Of a stretch of 64,000 nt of DNA, positions 25,468 through 34,697 are shown one piece after another. The stretch comes from Spirulina subsalsa PCC 9445 (lineage in GTDB: Bacteria; Cyanobacteriota; Cyanobacteriia; Cyanobacteriales; Spirulinaceae): positions 2,001,725 through 2,065,724 of the forward strand of contig NZ_JH980292.1 of NCBI RefSeq assembly GCF_000314005.1, written 5' to 3'. The notes under the pieces were generated by a model, which saw only the letters and a list, made by a program, of their open reading frames with translations, did not search any database and was not told the origin of the DNA. The position numbers and the translations under genes were made by a program. Every line of letters starts with the position of its first letter. Position 1 is the first letter of the stretch.

Positions 25468-27535
25468 ATTCCCTACCCTCCACTACCTTAATTTCCGTGT
25501 ACTCATGGGGAGAATCACTGGCCTGAACTAAAGGATAGGTGACACCGCCGAGGATGATTTGATCTACCTCACAATCGGGTTTCGGGGAATGATAAACTAA
25601 AACATATTGTTTTCCGATATATTGCGCCATTTCTTCGGCAACTTCTCCCCGCCACTGGGTCTTAGAGACTAAAACCAATAACTGATTGGCTAACTGAGGA
25701 ATAGCGCGGGCAACGTGCCGCCGATAAATTTCATCTAAACTACCAAAGGGCGAGTCCATGACAATGGGGAAGGTGCTGCTATCAATGCCCATGAGGGTGT
25801 TTTCCTGACTCCACTCCCGCACCCGGTCAATAATGCCCCCAATGAACGATAAACTGAGAATCTGATTTTCTCCCGTTGACGCTGCCACCGGAACTGCAAT
25901 TCCAGAGGTGTTTTCCATTAACGTGAGGTCGTACTCTGGACTGAGACGGGGGAAATAGGGGGTAAAGGAAATAGCGGCAAAGATTTCCTGAACGCGGGAT
26001 TCAAGGGAGAGGCGAAATTGTTGTTCAAGACGCGATCGCACTTCAATTAACCGGGCAATAGCATCTTGTGTCACCTGAATCCGACGTTGAGCCAGTGCCT
26101 GTTTCTCTTCCTTCAGTTTATGTTTTTCCACCTGTTTCTGAAAATCGGCGATCGCACCCTGCAAGCGTTCAATCTCCTGTTGATTCCCCCCCTGTTCTAA
26201 CAACAAGCTGCGAATTTGGCTCTCTGTCTCATCTAAACGCTTTTGTAAACTCTGAATATTCTCATCCGGATAAGTTCTCAACTTCTCTTGTACCGTATCT
26301 AATTCCCCCTCAACTCGGGCTAATTGCGATCGCCATTGTTGAATTTGTCCCTGTTCATAATCCACCCTCTGCCAAAACTGGGGAATCTGTTGTTCCAACT
26401 CCCCCACCTGCACCTCCAAGCGAATCGCCGCCTCCTCCACCTCCGCCATCCCCGCCCGATTTAACCAATCCTGCACCGCCTCATAAGCCCCACTCCCCTC
26501 CTCCAAAGAAGTCCCACAAATACAGCGCTGTTGCCTTAAAAGCTGCTCCACAAAACGCTGTTTAATCCCACTGGGTAACGCCCCCCGTTCCCGTAATCCC
26601 AGTAACACCCCCCGAAACTCCCGCGTTAAAGCCCCCGTAAACACCGTATAACTCGAAGCCGAGATCAAATGGCGTAAATTGCCCTTCGCCTGGCCTAAAT
26701 TCTGTCGTAGCCCCTTTTCCTGCTGTTCTAGTTCCAGTTTCAAACTCTGCAACTCTGCCGAGCCGCTTAACTCCCGTAAACGCTCATTCACCTGTTGTTT
26801 CAACACCTCCAACGCCTCACATTCCGTCTCAATCTCCCCTTGCCGTTGTAACAGGCGCTCCTTCTGTTGCTCTAACTTCACCTGTTCCCGTAGCAACTTC
26901 TTTGTAGCACTATCCCCAATCGTCTTTAACTCATCCCCCAGCGTCTTTTTCGCCTTCTTCAGATGCTCCACCGCCCGATCCAACACCTTTACCCCTAACA
27001 ACTCCTTCGTATCTTCCGCAATCCGATTTTTTTGTTCCGAGCGAAAAATATGATCAATCCGTTCCCCATCAAAAAAGAAATACTGATGTAAACTTTCCGG
27101 TAAAATGCGCCCAATCACATCATCCGGCTGTTCCGAGGGAATCATCCATCGTCCATCATCCCCCGCCACCTTCATAAACAACTTACTGCTGCCGTACTCA
27201 ATCTTGCCCTCTGAATTCTGCCAAACATAACATTGGCGTTTCACTTGGTAGCGCTTGGTTTCATGTTCAAAGTGAATCTCCACATGGCAATCGACAGAAG
27301 TCCCCACATTAGCCTGTGCGATCGCCCGTTTATTCACCAACAATTCCGGGGACGCAAAAGCCGCCGTAAATCGTTCATACAGCCCCCAAGTAAAGGCATT
27401 TAACAACGTCGTCTTACCTGCCCCATTATTGCCATGAATCACCGTTGTATTGCGTCCCCCACTCGCTAGATATATCTCCGGTGTCTTGCCGTAGAATTGC
27501 CGAAAATTACACAAGCGAATTGAAATTAGCCTCAT
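25463..27535 (-). CDS. DndD/Rad50-like SMC-type ATPase
   Basis: 690 residues. The Walker A motif is GNNGAGKTTLLNAF (about 35-48). Two long coiled coils flank CICG at about 338-341, a reduced zinc-hook-like turn. The C-terminal half carries the ABC signature region and the Walker B/D-loop segment VMDSPFGSLDE (about 617-627). The family resembles DndD, the ATPase of DNA phosphorothioation systems, and Rad50. No dndB, dndC or dndE gene is nearby. The start overlaps the stop of the 57-residue ORF by ATGA, which indicates translational coupling. A DNA-end or DNA-damage sensing role is possible but not shown. Confidence 0.8.
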   Translation of the reverse strand: MRLISIRLCNFRQFYGKTPEIYLASGGRNTTVIHGNNGAGKTTLLNAFTWGLYERFTAAFASPELLVNKRAIAQANVGTSVDCHVEIHFEHETKRYQVKRQCYVWQNSEGKIEYGSSKLFMKVAGDDGRWMIPSEQPDDVIGRILPESLHQYFFFDGERIDHIFRSEQKNRIAEDTKELLGVKVLDRAVEHLKKAKKTLGDELKTIGDSATKKLLREQVKLEQQKERLLQRQGEIETECEALEVLKQQVNERLRELSGSAELQSLKLELEQQEKGLRQNLGQAKGNLRHLISASSYTVFTGALTREFRGVLLGLRERGALPSGIKQRFVEQLLRQQRCICGTSLEEGSGAYEAVQDWLNRAGMAEVEEAAIRLEVQVGELEQQIPQFWQRVDYEQGQIQQWRSQLARVEGELDTVQEKLRTYPDENIQSLQKRLDETESQIRSLLLEQGGNQQEIERLQGAIADFQKQVEKHKLKEEKQALAQRRIQVTQDAIARLIEVRSRLEQQFRLSLESRVQEIFAAISFTPYFPRLSPEYDLTLMENTSGIAVPVAASTGENQILSLSFIGGIIDRVREWSQENTLMGIDSSTFPIVMDSPFGSLDEIYRRHVARAIPQLANQLLVLVSKTQWRGEVAEEMAQYIGKQYVLVYHSPKPDCEVDQIILGGVTYPLVQASDSPHEYTEIKVVEGRES

Positions 27536-27705
27536 TGCACCACTTGTTTAATGATTGTCAAAATATCATCGTTAATATTACGGGGATTTTTGGTATACAG
27601 TTTATCTTTTTCCAAACGCAACACCTGTTTAATCACCTCTTGGACTTCAGGAGCTGCGTTTTGAATCGGCTCTTGAACCTTTTTGAGATCGGCTTTAATT
27701 TTCAT
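27532..27705 (-). CDS. 57-residue protein coupled to serS and the DndD-like ATPase
   Basis: It starts [20 protein letters not shown] and ends [13 protein letters not shown]. Its ATG (27705-27703) overlaps the serS stop, and its stop overlaps the start of the ATPase gene, both as ATGA. The amino-acid pattern is amphipathic-helical and charged, with no membrane segment. The coupling on both sides strongly supports that it is a real gene. It probably binds the ATPase. I recognise no family. Confidence 0.75.
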   Translation of the reverse strand: MKIKADLKKVQEPIQNAAPEVQEVIKQVLRLEKDKLYTKNPRNINDDILTIIKQVVQ

Positions 27706-28982
27706 AGAACAGAACGCCCTAAATAAGGTTGTAAAACCTCGGGAACTTTAACACTCCCATTTTCCTGTTGGTAATTCTCTAAAATTGCCGACATCGTGCG
27801 ACCCACAGCCAAACCAGAGCCATTCAACGTATGCACATATTGCGTCCCCTTCTTCCCCGCTTCCTTAAAGCGAATATTCGCCCGTCTTGCTTGAAAATCC
27901 CAACAATTAGAACAACTAGAAATTTCCCGATACTTACCCGAAGACGGTAGCCAAACCTCCACATCGTAGCACTTCACCGCCCCAAATCCTAAATCACCCG
28001 TGCAGAGTTCCAACACCCGATAAGGCAACTTTAACGCCTCTAAAATCGCCGTTGCATTGTCCAGCATCTTCTCATGTTCCACTTCAGAACTATCTGGATG
28101 AACTAACTTAACCATCTCCACCTTATTAAACTGATGGAGACGAATTAAACCCCTCGTATCCTTGCCATAACTCCCCGCTTCTCGCCGGAAACAAGGCGTA
28201 TAAGCACAGTGATAAATCGGCAATTGTTCCGCCTCTAAAATCTCATCTCGATAGAGATTCGTTAAAGGCACTTCTGCCGTGGGAATTAACCATAAATCAT
28301 CCCCTTCACACTGGAAACTTTCCTCCGCAAACTTCGGCAACTGTCCCGTTCCCGTTAAACTTTCACGATTGACCAAAATAGGAGGCAACACTTCAATATA
28401 ACCCGCCTCCGTTTGCCGATCTAACATAAAATTAATCAGCGCCCGTTCCAAAGCCGCCCCCACGCCAACTAAATTGACAAAGCGACTTTGAGCCACTTTA
28501 ACCGCCCGTTTAAAGTCTAAAATCCCTAACTGTTCCCCAATCTCCCAATGGGGCAAAATATGGGGATTTGTGGGTAAATATTCATCCCCCCAACGGCGCA
28601 CTTCTACATTTTCCTCTTCACTTTTGCCGATGGGAGTTGAATCACTGGGTAAATTCGGCAATCCTAATAATAAGTCCTCAAGTTGTGCCTTGAGATCCTT
28701 TTCTTGGGGTTCTAAATCAGCCAGTTGAGCTTTAATCTCATTGCCCTCATTTTTTAAGGCTAAAATCTCTTCGCCCTTTGGATCACTCCCAGACTTCATT
28801 TTTTGTCCGATGAGTTTACCAATTTCATTACTACGCGCTTGTAATTGGGTGCGAGTTGTTTGTAATTCCCGTTGTTTAGTGTCTAAATCGAGAATCGGCG
28901 TTAAATCGTAGACATCACTGCGTCGTTGCAGACGTTCCTGTACCTCGGTGGGGTTTTCGCGGATTTGTTTAAGGTCTAACAC
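27702..28982 (-). CDS. serS: Seryl-tRNA synthetase
   Basis: 426 residues. The N-terminal coiled-coil arm (about 30-100) is followed by the class II core with motif 2 (about [21 protein letters not shown]) and motif 3 ([18 protein letters not shown]). It charges tRNA-Ser and tRNA-Sec-like substrates in the cytoplasm. It is the first gene of a three-gene chain with overlapping stop/start codons, an uncommon partner set for a synthetase. Confidence 0.96.
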   Translation of the reverse strand: MLDLKQIRENPTEVQERLQRRSDVYDLTPILDLDTKQRELQTTRTQLQARSNEIGKLIGQKMKSGSDPKGEEILALKNEGNEIKAQLADLEPQEKDLKAQLEDLLLGLPNLPSDSTPIGKSEEENVEVRRWGDEYLPTNPHILPHWEIGEQLGILDFKRAVKVAQSRFVNLVGVGAALERALINFMLDRQTEAGYIEVLPPILVNRESLTGTGQLPKFAEESFQCEGDDLWLIPTAEVPLTNLYRDEILEAEQLPIYHCAYTPCFRREAGSYGKDTRGLIRLHQFNKVEMVKLVHPDSSEVEHEKMLDNATAILEALKLPYRVLELCTGDLGFGAVKCYDVEVWLPSSGKYREISSCSNCWDFQARRANIRFKEAGKKGTQYVHTLNGSGLAVGRTMSAILENYQQENGSVKVPEVLQPYLGRSVL

Positions 28983-29134
28983 GGATTTTAACTAAAAATA
29001 GAGGAAGACCCGCACCGGAATCAGTGGGTGTCGGGAGATAACTAACTCTCTCATCTTATCTGAAATGGGTCACAGACGGTGATCGGTTGGTTGGGCAAAA
29101 CCACGGCAAACCCCAAAGAGTTGAGGAGTTCCGA

Positions 29135-29710
29135 TTAGCGAGTAATGCGGTTTAAAAGTAGTAGGGAGGCGACAATTCCGCCAAAGTGGGCGGCGATGGT
29201 GTGGGTGTTGGCTTGGATGACTAATAAATCAATGGAGTTAACCAATTTGTTGGGGTCTAGGTTTAACTGTCCGGGTGGATTGGCGAGGGATTTGGCTAAT
29301 ACTAAACCCACAATGGCCTCGGCTCCGATAATGGTTAAGAGCATCCCGATGAGATTTACCATAAGACCAAGGCGAATCAGCCGGATAGTATCGGCTTTAT
29401 TGGGGCGTTGATTCGCTTCGGGATTTCTGAGGAGTTTGGCAATGGCTAGATAGCGCCAAGAGAAATAAATCCCAATGCCGAGGGCAATCAGACCGCAAAC
29501 GGCACAAAATACGCCGAATTCGTTGCCTGCGGTGTTGGCGGTGTTGGTTTGATCAATAAAGCTTGAACTGGCAAATAATACGGTGACGGTGGAGATGACA
29601 CCGAGAACTAACTGCATCCAAAAGCCAACCAAACCCGCAAAACGTAAGTCTGCCGAGACTTGAAGCACTTTTTGAGGCAGGGGGGTGGTTAATGGAGAGA
29701 TGTTTTTCAT
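29135..29710 (-). CDS. DUF3611 membrane protein (TIC21/PIC1-like)
   Basis: 191 residues from the ATG at 29710; an upstream TTG would add ten residues. Four hydrophobic helices can be placed at about 30-55, 70-95, 115-140 and 168-188. The start LPQKVLQVSADLRFAGLVGFW is typical of the DUF3611 family, which includes the chloroplast envelope protein TIC21/PIC1, proposed as an iron permease or a protein-import component. The cyanobacterial role is unsettled. It ends with a short hydrophobic tail, NRITR. Confidence 0.75.
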   Translation of the reverse strand: MKNISPLTTPLPQKVLQVSADLRFAGLVGFWMQLVLGVISTVTVLFASSSFIDQTNTANTAGNEFGVFCAVCGLIALGIGIYFSWRYLAIAKLLRNPEANQRPNKADTIRLIRLGLMVNLIGMLLTIIGAEAIVGLVLAKSLANPPGQLNLDPNKLVNSIDLLVIQANTHTIAAHFGGIVASLLLLNRITR

Positions 29711-29938
29711 GACTTCAGGGGAAAGAAGGGGGTTGTCCAAGGATGATCAACTTTTCTCATTTTAACCAACTTTGACCCGTCGTTTTGATAATGAATAGTT
29801 AATCAGGCGAACTCTACCTAAATGATCACAAAAAATGAGCCAAACGGCGGGCAGTTTTGCTCAACCTTTTACGGATTTTTCTCGTCCTAGAGCGTAGGAA
29901 TGTGGGAGAGTGACACCCTTGGTGTTGAGGAGACTGTG

Positions 29939-30169
29939 ATGAAATCAGAGTATCAAGTGCAATGCTGGAAGCGTTATCTGACGACGGGAATCTACGCTTT
30001 GGGGTTGGTGGTGAGTCTGTTCACTTATCAGGGGAATAGTGGTCGTGCGATCGCCAACTATAACCCCGTCCTCCCGGAAACCCTTGCCCTCCTAGCTCGC
30101 GGCTGTTGGTCAACAACCTCTGTTTCCGCCGATCTTTGCTCCCCACCGCTCAAAATCTCCCAGTTTTAG
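29939..30169 (+). CDS. Small putative exported protein
   Basis: 76 residues from the ATG at 29939. A basic N-terminus (KSEYQVQCWKRY) and a hydrophobic stretch LTTGIYALGLVVSLF resemble a signal peptide or anchor. The rest has three cysteines and no recognisable domain. An upstream GTG start is possible. It is not in an operon and could be a degenerate or truncated gene. Confidence 0.35.
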   Translation: MKSEYQVQCWKRYLTTGIYALGLVVSLFTYQGNSGRAIANYNPVLPETLALLARGCWSTTSVSADLCSPPLKISQF

Positions 30170-30722
30170 CCAAATCTGCGGGAATCTTCGGCTACTCAAC
30201 CAGAACGTCCGGTAGTTTACAAATCATAACGATCCCCGAGAAATTAACTACATTTTCTCTGATGGAGATGTTATCTTGGGGATAAAGCTCTAATCAGAGA
30301 AAGTTCGCTTTTCCCCCAAGGTGCAACTCGAACTGGCTTCGGATATCGGTAATTAATGGTCGGTCATTTACGGTCGGGAATTAATTACCATACACTAATC
30401 AACGCGGATGAATCGACGAGGACAGCGAATTACACTAATTTTCTTTTTCTCTGGATTTAATGTTAAATGACCGAAGTAAATACAAGGTAGTGTTTCTCGA
30501 TCATCCTGATCGCGTTGAGCTAGAAGCCACCCAACCCATCAAGCCGTTTGACCCGGATGACAGGATCCGGATGAAATGGTTCAGATGAAATGGTTCAGAT
30601 GAAATGGTTACCACAAGGGCAACAGTCCAAAGTATACCAGCTTGCTGGGGTGCATCCACAGTTGACAGGGAGTAATCAGGCTTTCCTATTTCGTTAACTG
30701 GGACATACAACGGGTTAGACTA
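30170..30722. other. Intergenic region with a short tandem repeat
   Basis: 550 bases without a convincing gene. It contains three tandem copies of GATGAAATGGTTCA, the last incomplete (30570-30608), and otherwise unique AT-rich DNA. It presumably includes the promoter of the PadR gene. Confidence 0.4.
30570..30608 (+). repeat. Tandem 14-bp repeat GATGAAATGGTTCA, 2.8 copies
   Basis: Two perfect copies and a third incomplete copy, about 115 bases upstream of the PadR start. It may be an operator array or simple slippage product. Confidence 0.55.
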
Positions 30723-31076
30723 ATGAAGTTTGAAGATATTTACAACTTTTTTCAAGATCCCCCCCCCGATTACCTCAATAAAGAACTGGCAGTTTGTTAC
30801 ATTCTTTCCGTTCTTTTAGATGGGGAATCCTACGGGTCTGAATTGATCGAACGTTTAGAAATCGAGCATCCCAATCATCGTCTTTCTGACACCGTTTTAT
30901 ACAGTGCGCTGAAGTTCCTCGAAGAGGAAAAAACCATTACAGGGTACTGGAAAAAGGTCGAAGGACGGGGTAGGCCTCGCCGAATGTATCAGATTTGTTA
31001 TAACGCCCGCAAGCAGGCTGATGAGTTAGCGCGTTTCTGGCGCAATCACATTAGTGGAGTTGGTCAAGCTATGTGA
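30723..31076 (+). CDS. PadR-family transcriptional regulator
   Basis: 117 residues. The winged helix (about 20-100) has YILSVLLDGESYGSELIERL and the wing GRGRPRRMYQI, which is the PadR signature. The N-terminal FQDPPPDYLNKELAVC is typical of the cyanobacterial PadR group that includes the circadian period protein Pex; orthology with Pex is uncertain. The gene is followed by a good terminator. Confidence 0.85.
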   Translation: MKFEDIYNFFQDPPPDYLNKELAVCYILSVLLDGESYGSELIERLEIEHPNHRLSDTVLYSALKFLEEEKTITGYWKKVEGRGRPRRMYQICYNARKQADELARFWRNHISGVGQAM

Positions 31077-31155
31077 TTTAGCACGCTATGTGATTTAGCC
31101 ATCGCCAGACTGAAAGGCAATTGACGAGTAACTGGGTCTTTTACCCATTCTCAAC

Positions 31156-31185
31156 CCTACCTCCTCCCTCGGGGTAGGTTTTTTT
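31156..31185 (+). terminator. Rho-independent terminator after the PadR gene
   Basis: CCTACC pairs with GGTAGG around an 11-base loop, followed by seven T residues. Confidence 0.75.
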
Positions 31186-31267
31186 GTGGAAAAATTGCTG
31201 GGAGGACAAAAACAAGGGACAATTAATCAAGAATTGTAACAAAAGCTTGACATTAGCTAAATTTTTT

Positions 31268-31789
31268 ATGAATACATCAGTATTAAGCTCGACCTTTTTC
31301 CTGACCCTACTGTTAATGATCGGGTTATTTTTCTTTATTCGGGCTTCCTTCAAAGACCGAACCGAACAAGTCCAACTCTGGAGCGATTTACCCGAAGAGT
31401 CTCTATTCACTCAATTACAATGCTATTTTGATCAACGGGCTTATCGGGTGGCACAGGTAGACGAAGAAAGCCAACAAGTGACATTTGAGGGATTTGTGCG
31501 CCCCAGTTGGTTTTTAGCGGTTTTCCTCACCTTACTTGCGGGCTGTGGTCTAGTCTGTTTTGCCCTGATTTTATCCTATCTCCTACCTCAACTAACCCTC
31601 TTATTTTGGGGGTTAATTGCCTTAGCACCTGTGGGGGGATGGGTGTACTGGCAAAAGGCCGGACGAATGGAGCAAGTCCTCTTAAAAATCGAACCTTCCC
31701 CAGAAACTAACCCCGGTCATTTCGTCACGGTGCGAGGGCATCGAGATGAGTTAATCGAACTGCAACGGGCAATGTCGTTCAAGGGCTGA
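31268..31789 (+). CDS. CCB2/CCB4-like cytochrome b6 cofactor assembly protein
   Basis: 173 residues from the ATG at 31268. One N-terminal helix (LSSTFFLTLLLMIGLFFFI) is followed by a soluble stretch (RASFKDRTEQ), then two hydrophobic segments at about 80-107 and 110-130, and a hydrophilic C-terminus. This layout matches the cyanobacterial proteins named cofactor assembly of complex C subunit B, which in chloroplasts attach haem c(i) to cytochrome b6. I assign it from memory of the family pattern. Confidence 0.6.
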   Translation: MNTSVLSSTFFLTLLLMIGLFFFIRASFKDRTEQVQLWSDLPEESLFTQLQCYFDQRAYRVAQVDEESQQVTFEGFVRPSWFLAVFLTLLAGCGLVCFALILSYLLPQLTLLFWGLIALAPVGGWVYWQKAGRMEQVLLKIEPSPETNPGHFVTVRGHRDELIELQRAMSFKG

Positions 31790-31799
31790 ACCAGTCTAG

Positions 31800-31910
31800 G
31801 GTGTGGGGAGAGGGGGGGAGGGGGAGCAGGGGGGCAGGGGAGCAGGGGGAGAGGTAAGAGGTAATAGGTAATGGGGAATACTAATCAACTCCCGACTCCC
31901 GACTCCCTGT
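31800..31910 (+). repeat. Composite heptamer element (G-rich 8-mers first)
   Basis: Ten bases after the CCB-like stop codon there are G-rich 8-mers (GGGGAGCA type), then TAATAGGTAATGGGG and ATACTAATCAAC and three CCCGACT heptamers. The core is the inverse of the one at 25380-25440. The rest of the gap to 32033 carries the tolC promoter region. Confidence 0.65.
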
Positions 31911-32033
31911 GTAAGCAATCTCCTCAACGAAAAAACCCGCTTGCAAGATACACTGTCCTTGATGTCCCCTAAGCCTTCATGGGAGGAATGGGGGAGGTGA
32001 ATTCAGCAAACAAAACACCGAGTCAGTAGATTA

Positions 32034-34223
32034 ATGCTAGCCTTTCGTTATTTTGTGGTTGTGAGTGTAGGGACGGTCATGGCTCTAGGTTATGGCATGA
32101 GTGCCAAAACCCAAGAACTTCCGGTGGGAGATTCAGTGCAGACTGAACCAGAGGAAAGTTTATCAAGTGCCGCTTTATCTCCCTCGGAGTCTCCCGAAGA
32201 GACTTTAGAACGCTTAATTGAAAAGCCTCCTCGGGCTGGGGTTGCTCAAAAAGCCGAGACTTTCAAGTTGGCTCAAGGATTAAAAATTCCCTCAGAGTCT
32301 AATCCCTCTTCTCCGGTTTTAATTAACCTGATTCCCGATCTTGAACCAGTGCCTCTGAAATTCAGGGGTCAGGATGAATTAGGCTCCGTAGTGCCGAGTG
32401 GTGGGCTGCCGGGGTTGAATAAACGCAGACCCACGGAACCCTTCCTTGAGGCCAGTCGTCCTGTGATCCTAACCCCGGCCGTGGACGTTGATCCGGTGGG
32501 TGTTAGGGAAGACGAGGTGAGGGCTGTGGTGGACGCTGGGCAAGCGATGGGAGGAGAACTAGAGCCAACAGACCCAAGGACAGCCGACTTGAGCCGAGTT
32601 GTGGAGCAAACCGCTTTAGAGGTTGAGCCGGAGGCCTCAGAAGGGGGCGCAATTCCTCCGCCGAATATCCTCCAACAGGGGGAGAGTTCCCCGCCCATAA
32701 CGCAAGGAGGGCAATTGTTAGCCCAGACTACTGATGACCGCTTAGATGAGTTACAGGATGAATTAACCAATCCCTCGGGAACGTTTGATCCTGATGAGCG
32801 GGTGCCGAGTTTGGGGCTGGAGGAGGTGGAAGATCAGGCGGCTCCGTTACAGGCTCCTGGGGTGCAGAGTGCCGGGCGGAGTGATTTGGAACGCTTAAAC
32901 CCGAGTGCTAACCCTTTGTTTTTCCCAACTGAGCCGGAGGAGGTGACGGTTGACTTGTCTCGCCCGATTACGTTACAGGAGGCGATCGCACTGGCTCGAC
33001 GAAATAACCCCCAACTCCAAGCCGCCCGCCTGAACATAGAACGCGCCCAAGCTGGCTTACGAGCATCTCTAGCCGCTTGGTATCCCAATCTAGATCTAAC
33101 CATGAGTTTGAGCCGTAATGATTCGGCTTCCGGGCGATTACAACAGCGCACCCCCCTAGGCAGGGTGTCAGGAGGCTCTAGTGTTACTGACTCCTTCGAT
33201 GCGGGGTTAGAACTGGTCTATAACCTCTACAATGGCGGGCGGCGTAATGCTCAAATCCGTCAAGCCGAGGAACAAATCCGCTTAAATCGTTTGGAGTGGG
33301 AGCGAGTCAGTGAACAAATCCGTTTTAACACCACTAACGCCTACTACGCCCTACAAGAAGCGGATGCCACGGTGAATATTGAACAAGCCTCCGTAGAGCA
33401 AGCCCAGCAAACCCTACGGGATGCCGAACTCCTAGAACAAGCAGGTTTGGGGACTCGTTTTGATGTGTTGCGCGCCCAAGTAGAGTTAGCCAATAGTAAT
33501 CAATCCCTGACCCGTGCTAGGGCGGCTCAAACCATTGCCCGCCGCCAGTTGGTGCAAGAACTCGCCCTCGGTCAAACCGTGGAAGTAACTATTGCCGACG
33601 AGATTCAACCCGCCGGACAGTGGTCAATGTCCCTCGAAGAAAGCATTGTGATGGCCTATAAAAACCGGGCAGAATTGGAGCAGCAATTAGTCCAACGGGA
33701 AATTAACGAGCAGCAACGACGGGCGGCTTTAGCCGATTTACGACCCCAAATTAACCTGAGAGCCAATGCCAATATGTTGGGCGTGTTTGGCGATGGTTTG
33801 GGGCCAGCAGGGGGCTATAGTGTACGGGCAGAGTTTCGCTGGCGCTTGTTTGATGGGGGACTCGCTCGGGCGAATAGTGAAGCGGAGGAGATTGATATTG
33901 AGTTGGCCGAAGTGGAATTTGAGCGTCAACGCAATATTATCCGAGGTGAAGTCGAAGAGGCCTTTTTTAATCTCCAAGCCAATGGGGAGAACATCAGAAC
34001 CGCGACGGCGGCGGTACAGTTGGCCGAGGAAAGTCTCCGGTTAGCTCGTTTACGTTTTCAGGCGGGAGTGGGGACGCAAACTGATGTGATTACCTCTCAA
34101 ACCGAGTTAACGCGGGCGCGGGGAAATCTCTTAGCAGCCATTGTCACGTATAACCGGGCTTTATCGGCTCTACAACGGGCGGTGAGTAACTATCCTGATG
34201 ATCGTCTGTTTAACTTACCCTAA
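32034..34223 (+). CDS. TolC-family outer-membrane efflux protein with long N-terminal extension
   Basis: 729 residues. A signal peptide-like N-terminus (about 1-28) is followed by about 280 residues rich in Pro, Glu, Ser and Gly without a fold signature. Then come two outer-membrane efflux repeats (about 310-500 and 535-720), the first beginning ITLQEAIALARRNNPQLQAA. TolC-type channels pair with inner-membrane pumps; none is adjacent. The long disordered N-terminus before the barrel is unusual compared with E. coli TolC but occurs in cyanobacterial members. Confidence 0.87.
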   Translation: MLAFRYFVVVSVGTVMALGYGMSAKTQELPVGDSVQTEPEESLSSAALSPSESPEETLERLIEKPPRAGVAQKAETFKLAQGLKIPSESNPSSPVLINLIPDLEPVPLKFRGQDELGSVVPSGGLPGLNKRRPTEPFLEASRPVILTPAVDVDPVGVREDEVRAVVDAGQAMGGELEPTDPRTADLSRVVEQTALEVEPEASEGGAIPPPNILQQGESSPPITQGGQLLAQTTDDRLDELQDELTNPSGTFDPDERVPSLGLEEVEDQAAPLQAPGVQSAGRSDLERLNPSANPLFFPTEPEEVTVDLSRPITLQEAIALARRNNPQLQAARLNIERAQAGLRASLAAWYPNLDLTMSLSRNDSASGRLQQRTPLGRVSGGSSVTDSFDAGLELVYNLYNGGRRNAQIRQAEEQIRLNRLEWERVSEQIRFNTTNAYYALQEADATVNIEQASVEQAQQTLRDAELLEQAGLGTRFDVLRAQVELANSNQSLTRARAAQTIARRQLVQELALGQTVEVTIADEIQPAGQWSMSLEESIVMAYKNRAELEQQLVQREINEQQRRAALADLRPQINLRANANMLGVFGDGLGPAGGYSVRAEFRWRLFDGGLARANSEAEEIDIELAEVEFERQRNIIRGEVEEAFFNLQANGENIRTATAAVQLAEESLRLARLRFQAGVGTQTDVITSQTELTRARGNLLAAIVTYNRALSALQRAVSNYPDDRLFNLP

Positions 34224-34697
34224 GCCCTAGTGAGGGCAGTTGTTTTGACACTCCCCGACCGAAAAGGTACGGGGATTATTTCCTCGCTAGCCAATCGAGG
34301 AATTTATGAATTCCCCCTACACCCCACAATCCTTTAAATTTTATGAAGCCCTAGACTCTCTAAGAATTTATACTTAGGGAGATCCCCCTTCCCTGTAAAG
34401 TCCACACCATCGGAACATTGACCCCACACGGCACAACAAAACCACAAAAAATGGGGAAATTCCATAGTCTAAAATTTAAGGAGAATCCCCCCGGTTATCG
34501 GGAATCTTTGCAGTACCCCAGCGCTAGGGGTGTAGCGAAGCGCGACGGTCGGGAGCAGTCTACAAAATATCTGCTACAATTTTCTTCTTCTCATCGCCAA
34601 TTTAAGCCAACTCGGAGCAATGGGGGGGAAAAATCTGTAATCAAATAATTGGACACCTCTGGACATTATAACCCCACACCTCATTCTGGGAGAGACT
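34224..34697. other. Intergenic region with an IS200/IS605-like end
   Basis: After the imperfect palindrome GCCCTAGTGAGGGC, 34243-34280 carries the hairpin end described separately. The remainder to 34697 shows no coding frame of note; a short GC-rich stretch near 34514 (AGCGCTAGGGGTGTAGCGAA) resembles fragments of cyanobacterial palindromes. Confidence 0.4.
34243..34280 (-). mobile_element. IS200/IS605-like right-end hairpin without tnpB
   Basis: On the minus strand the order is AATAATCCCCG, a stem closing over TTTTC, CGGGGAG and GTGTCAAAA. It is the best-conserved of the end-only copies here; its stem is nearly perfect with one bulged base. No transposase gene lies nearby. Confidence 0.6.

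Noticed and set aside
25463-27535. Complete dnd phosphorothioation system
   Set aside because: Only a DndD-like ATPase is present; no DndA/B/C/E-like genes lie near it.
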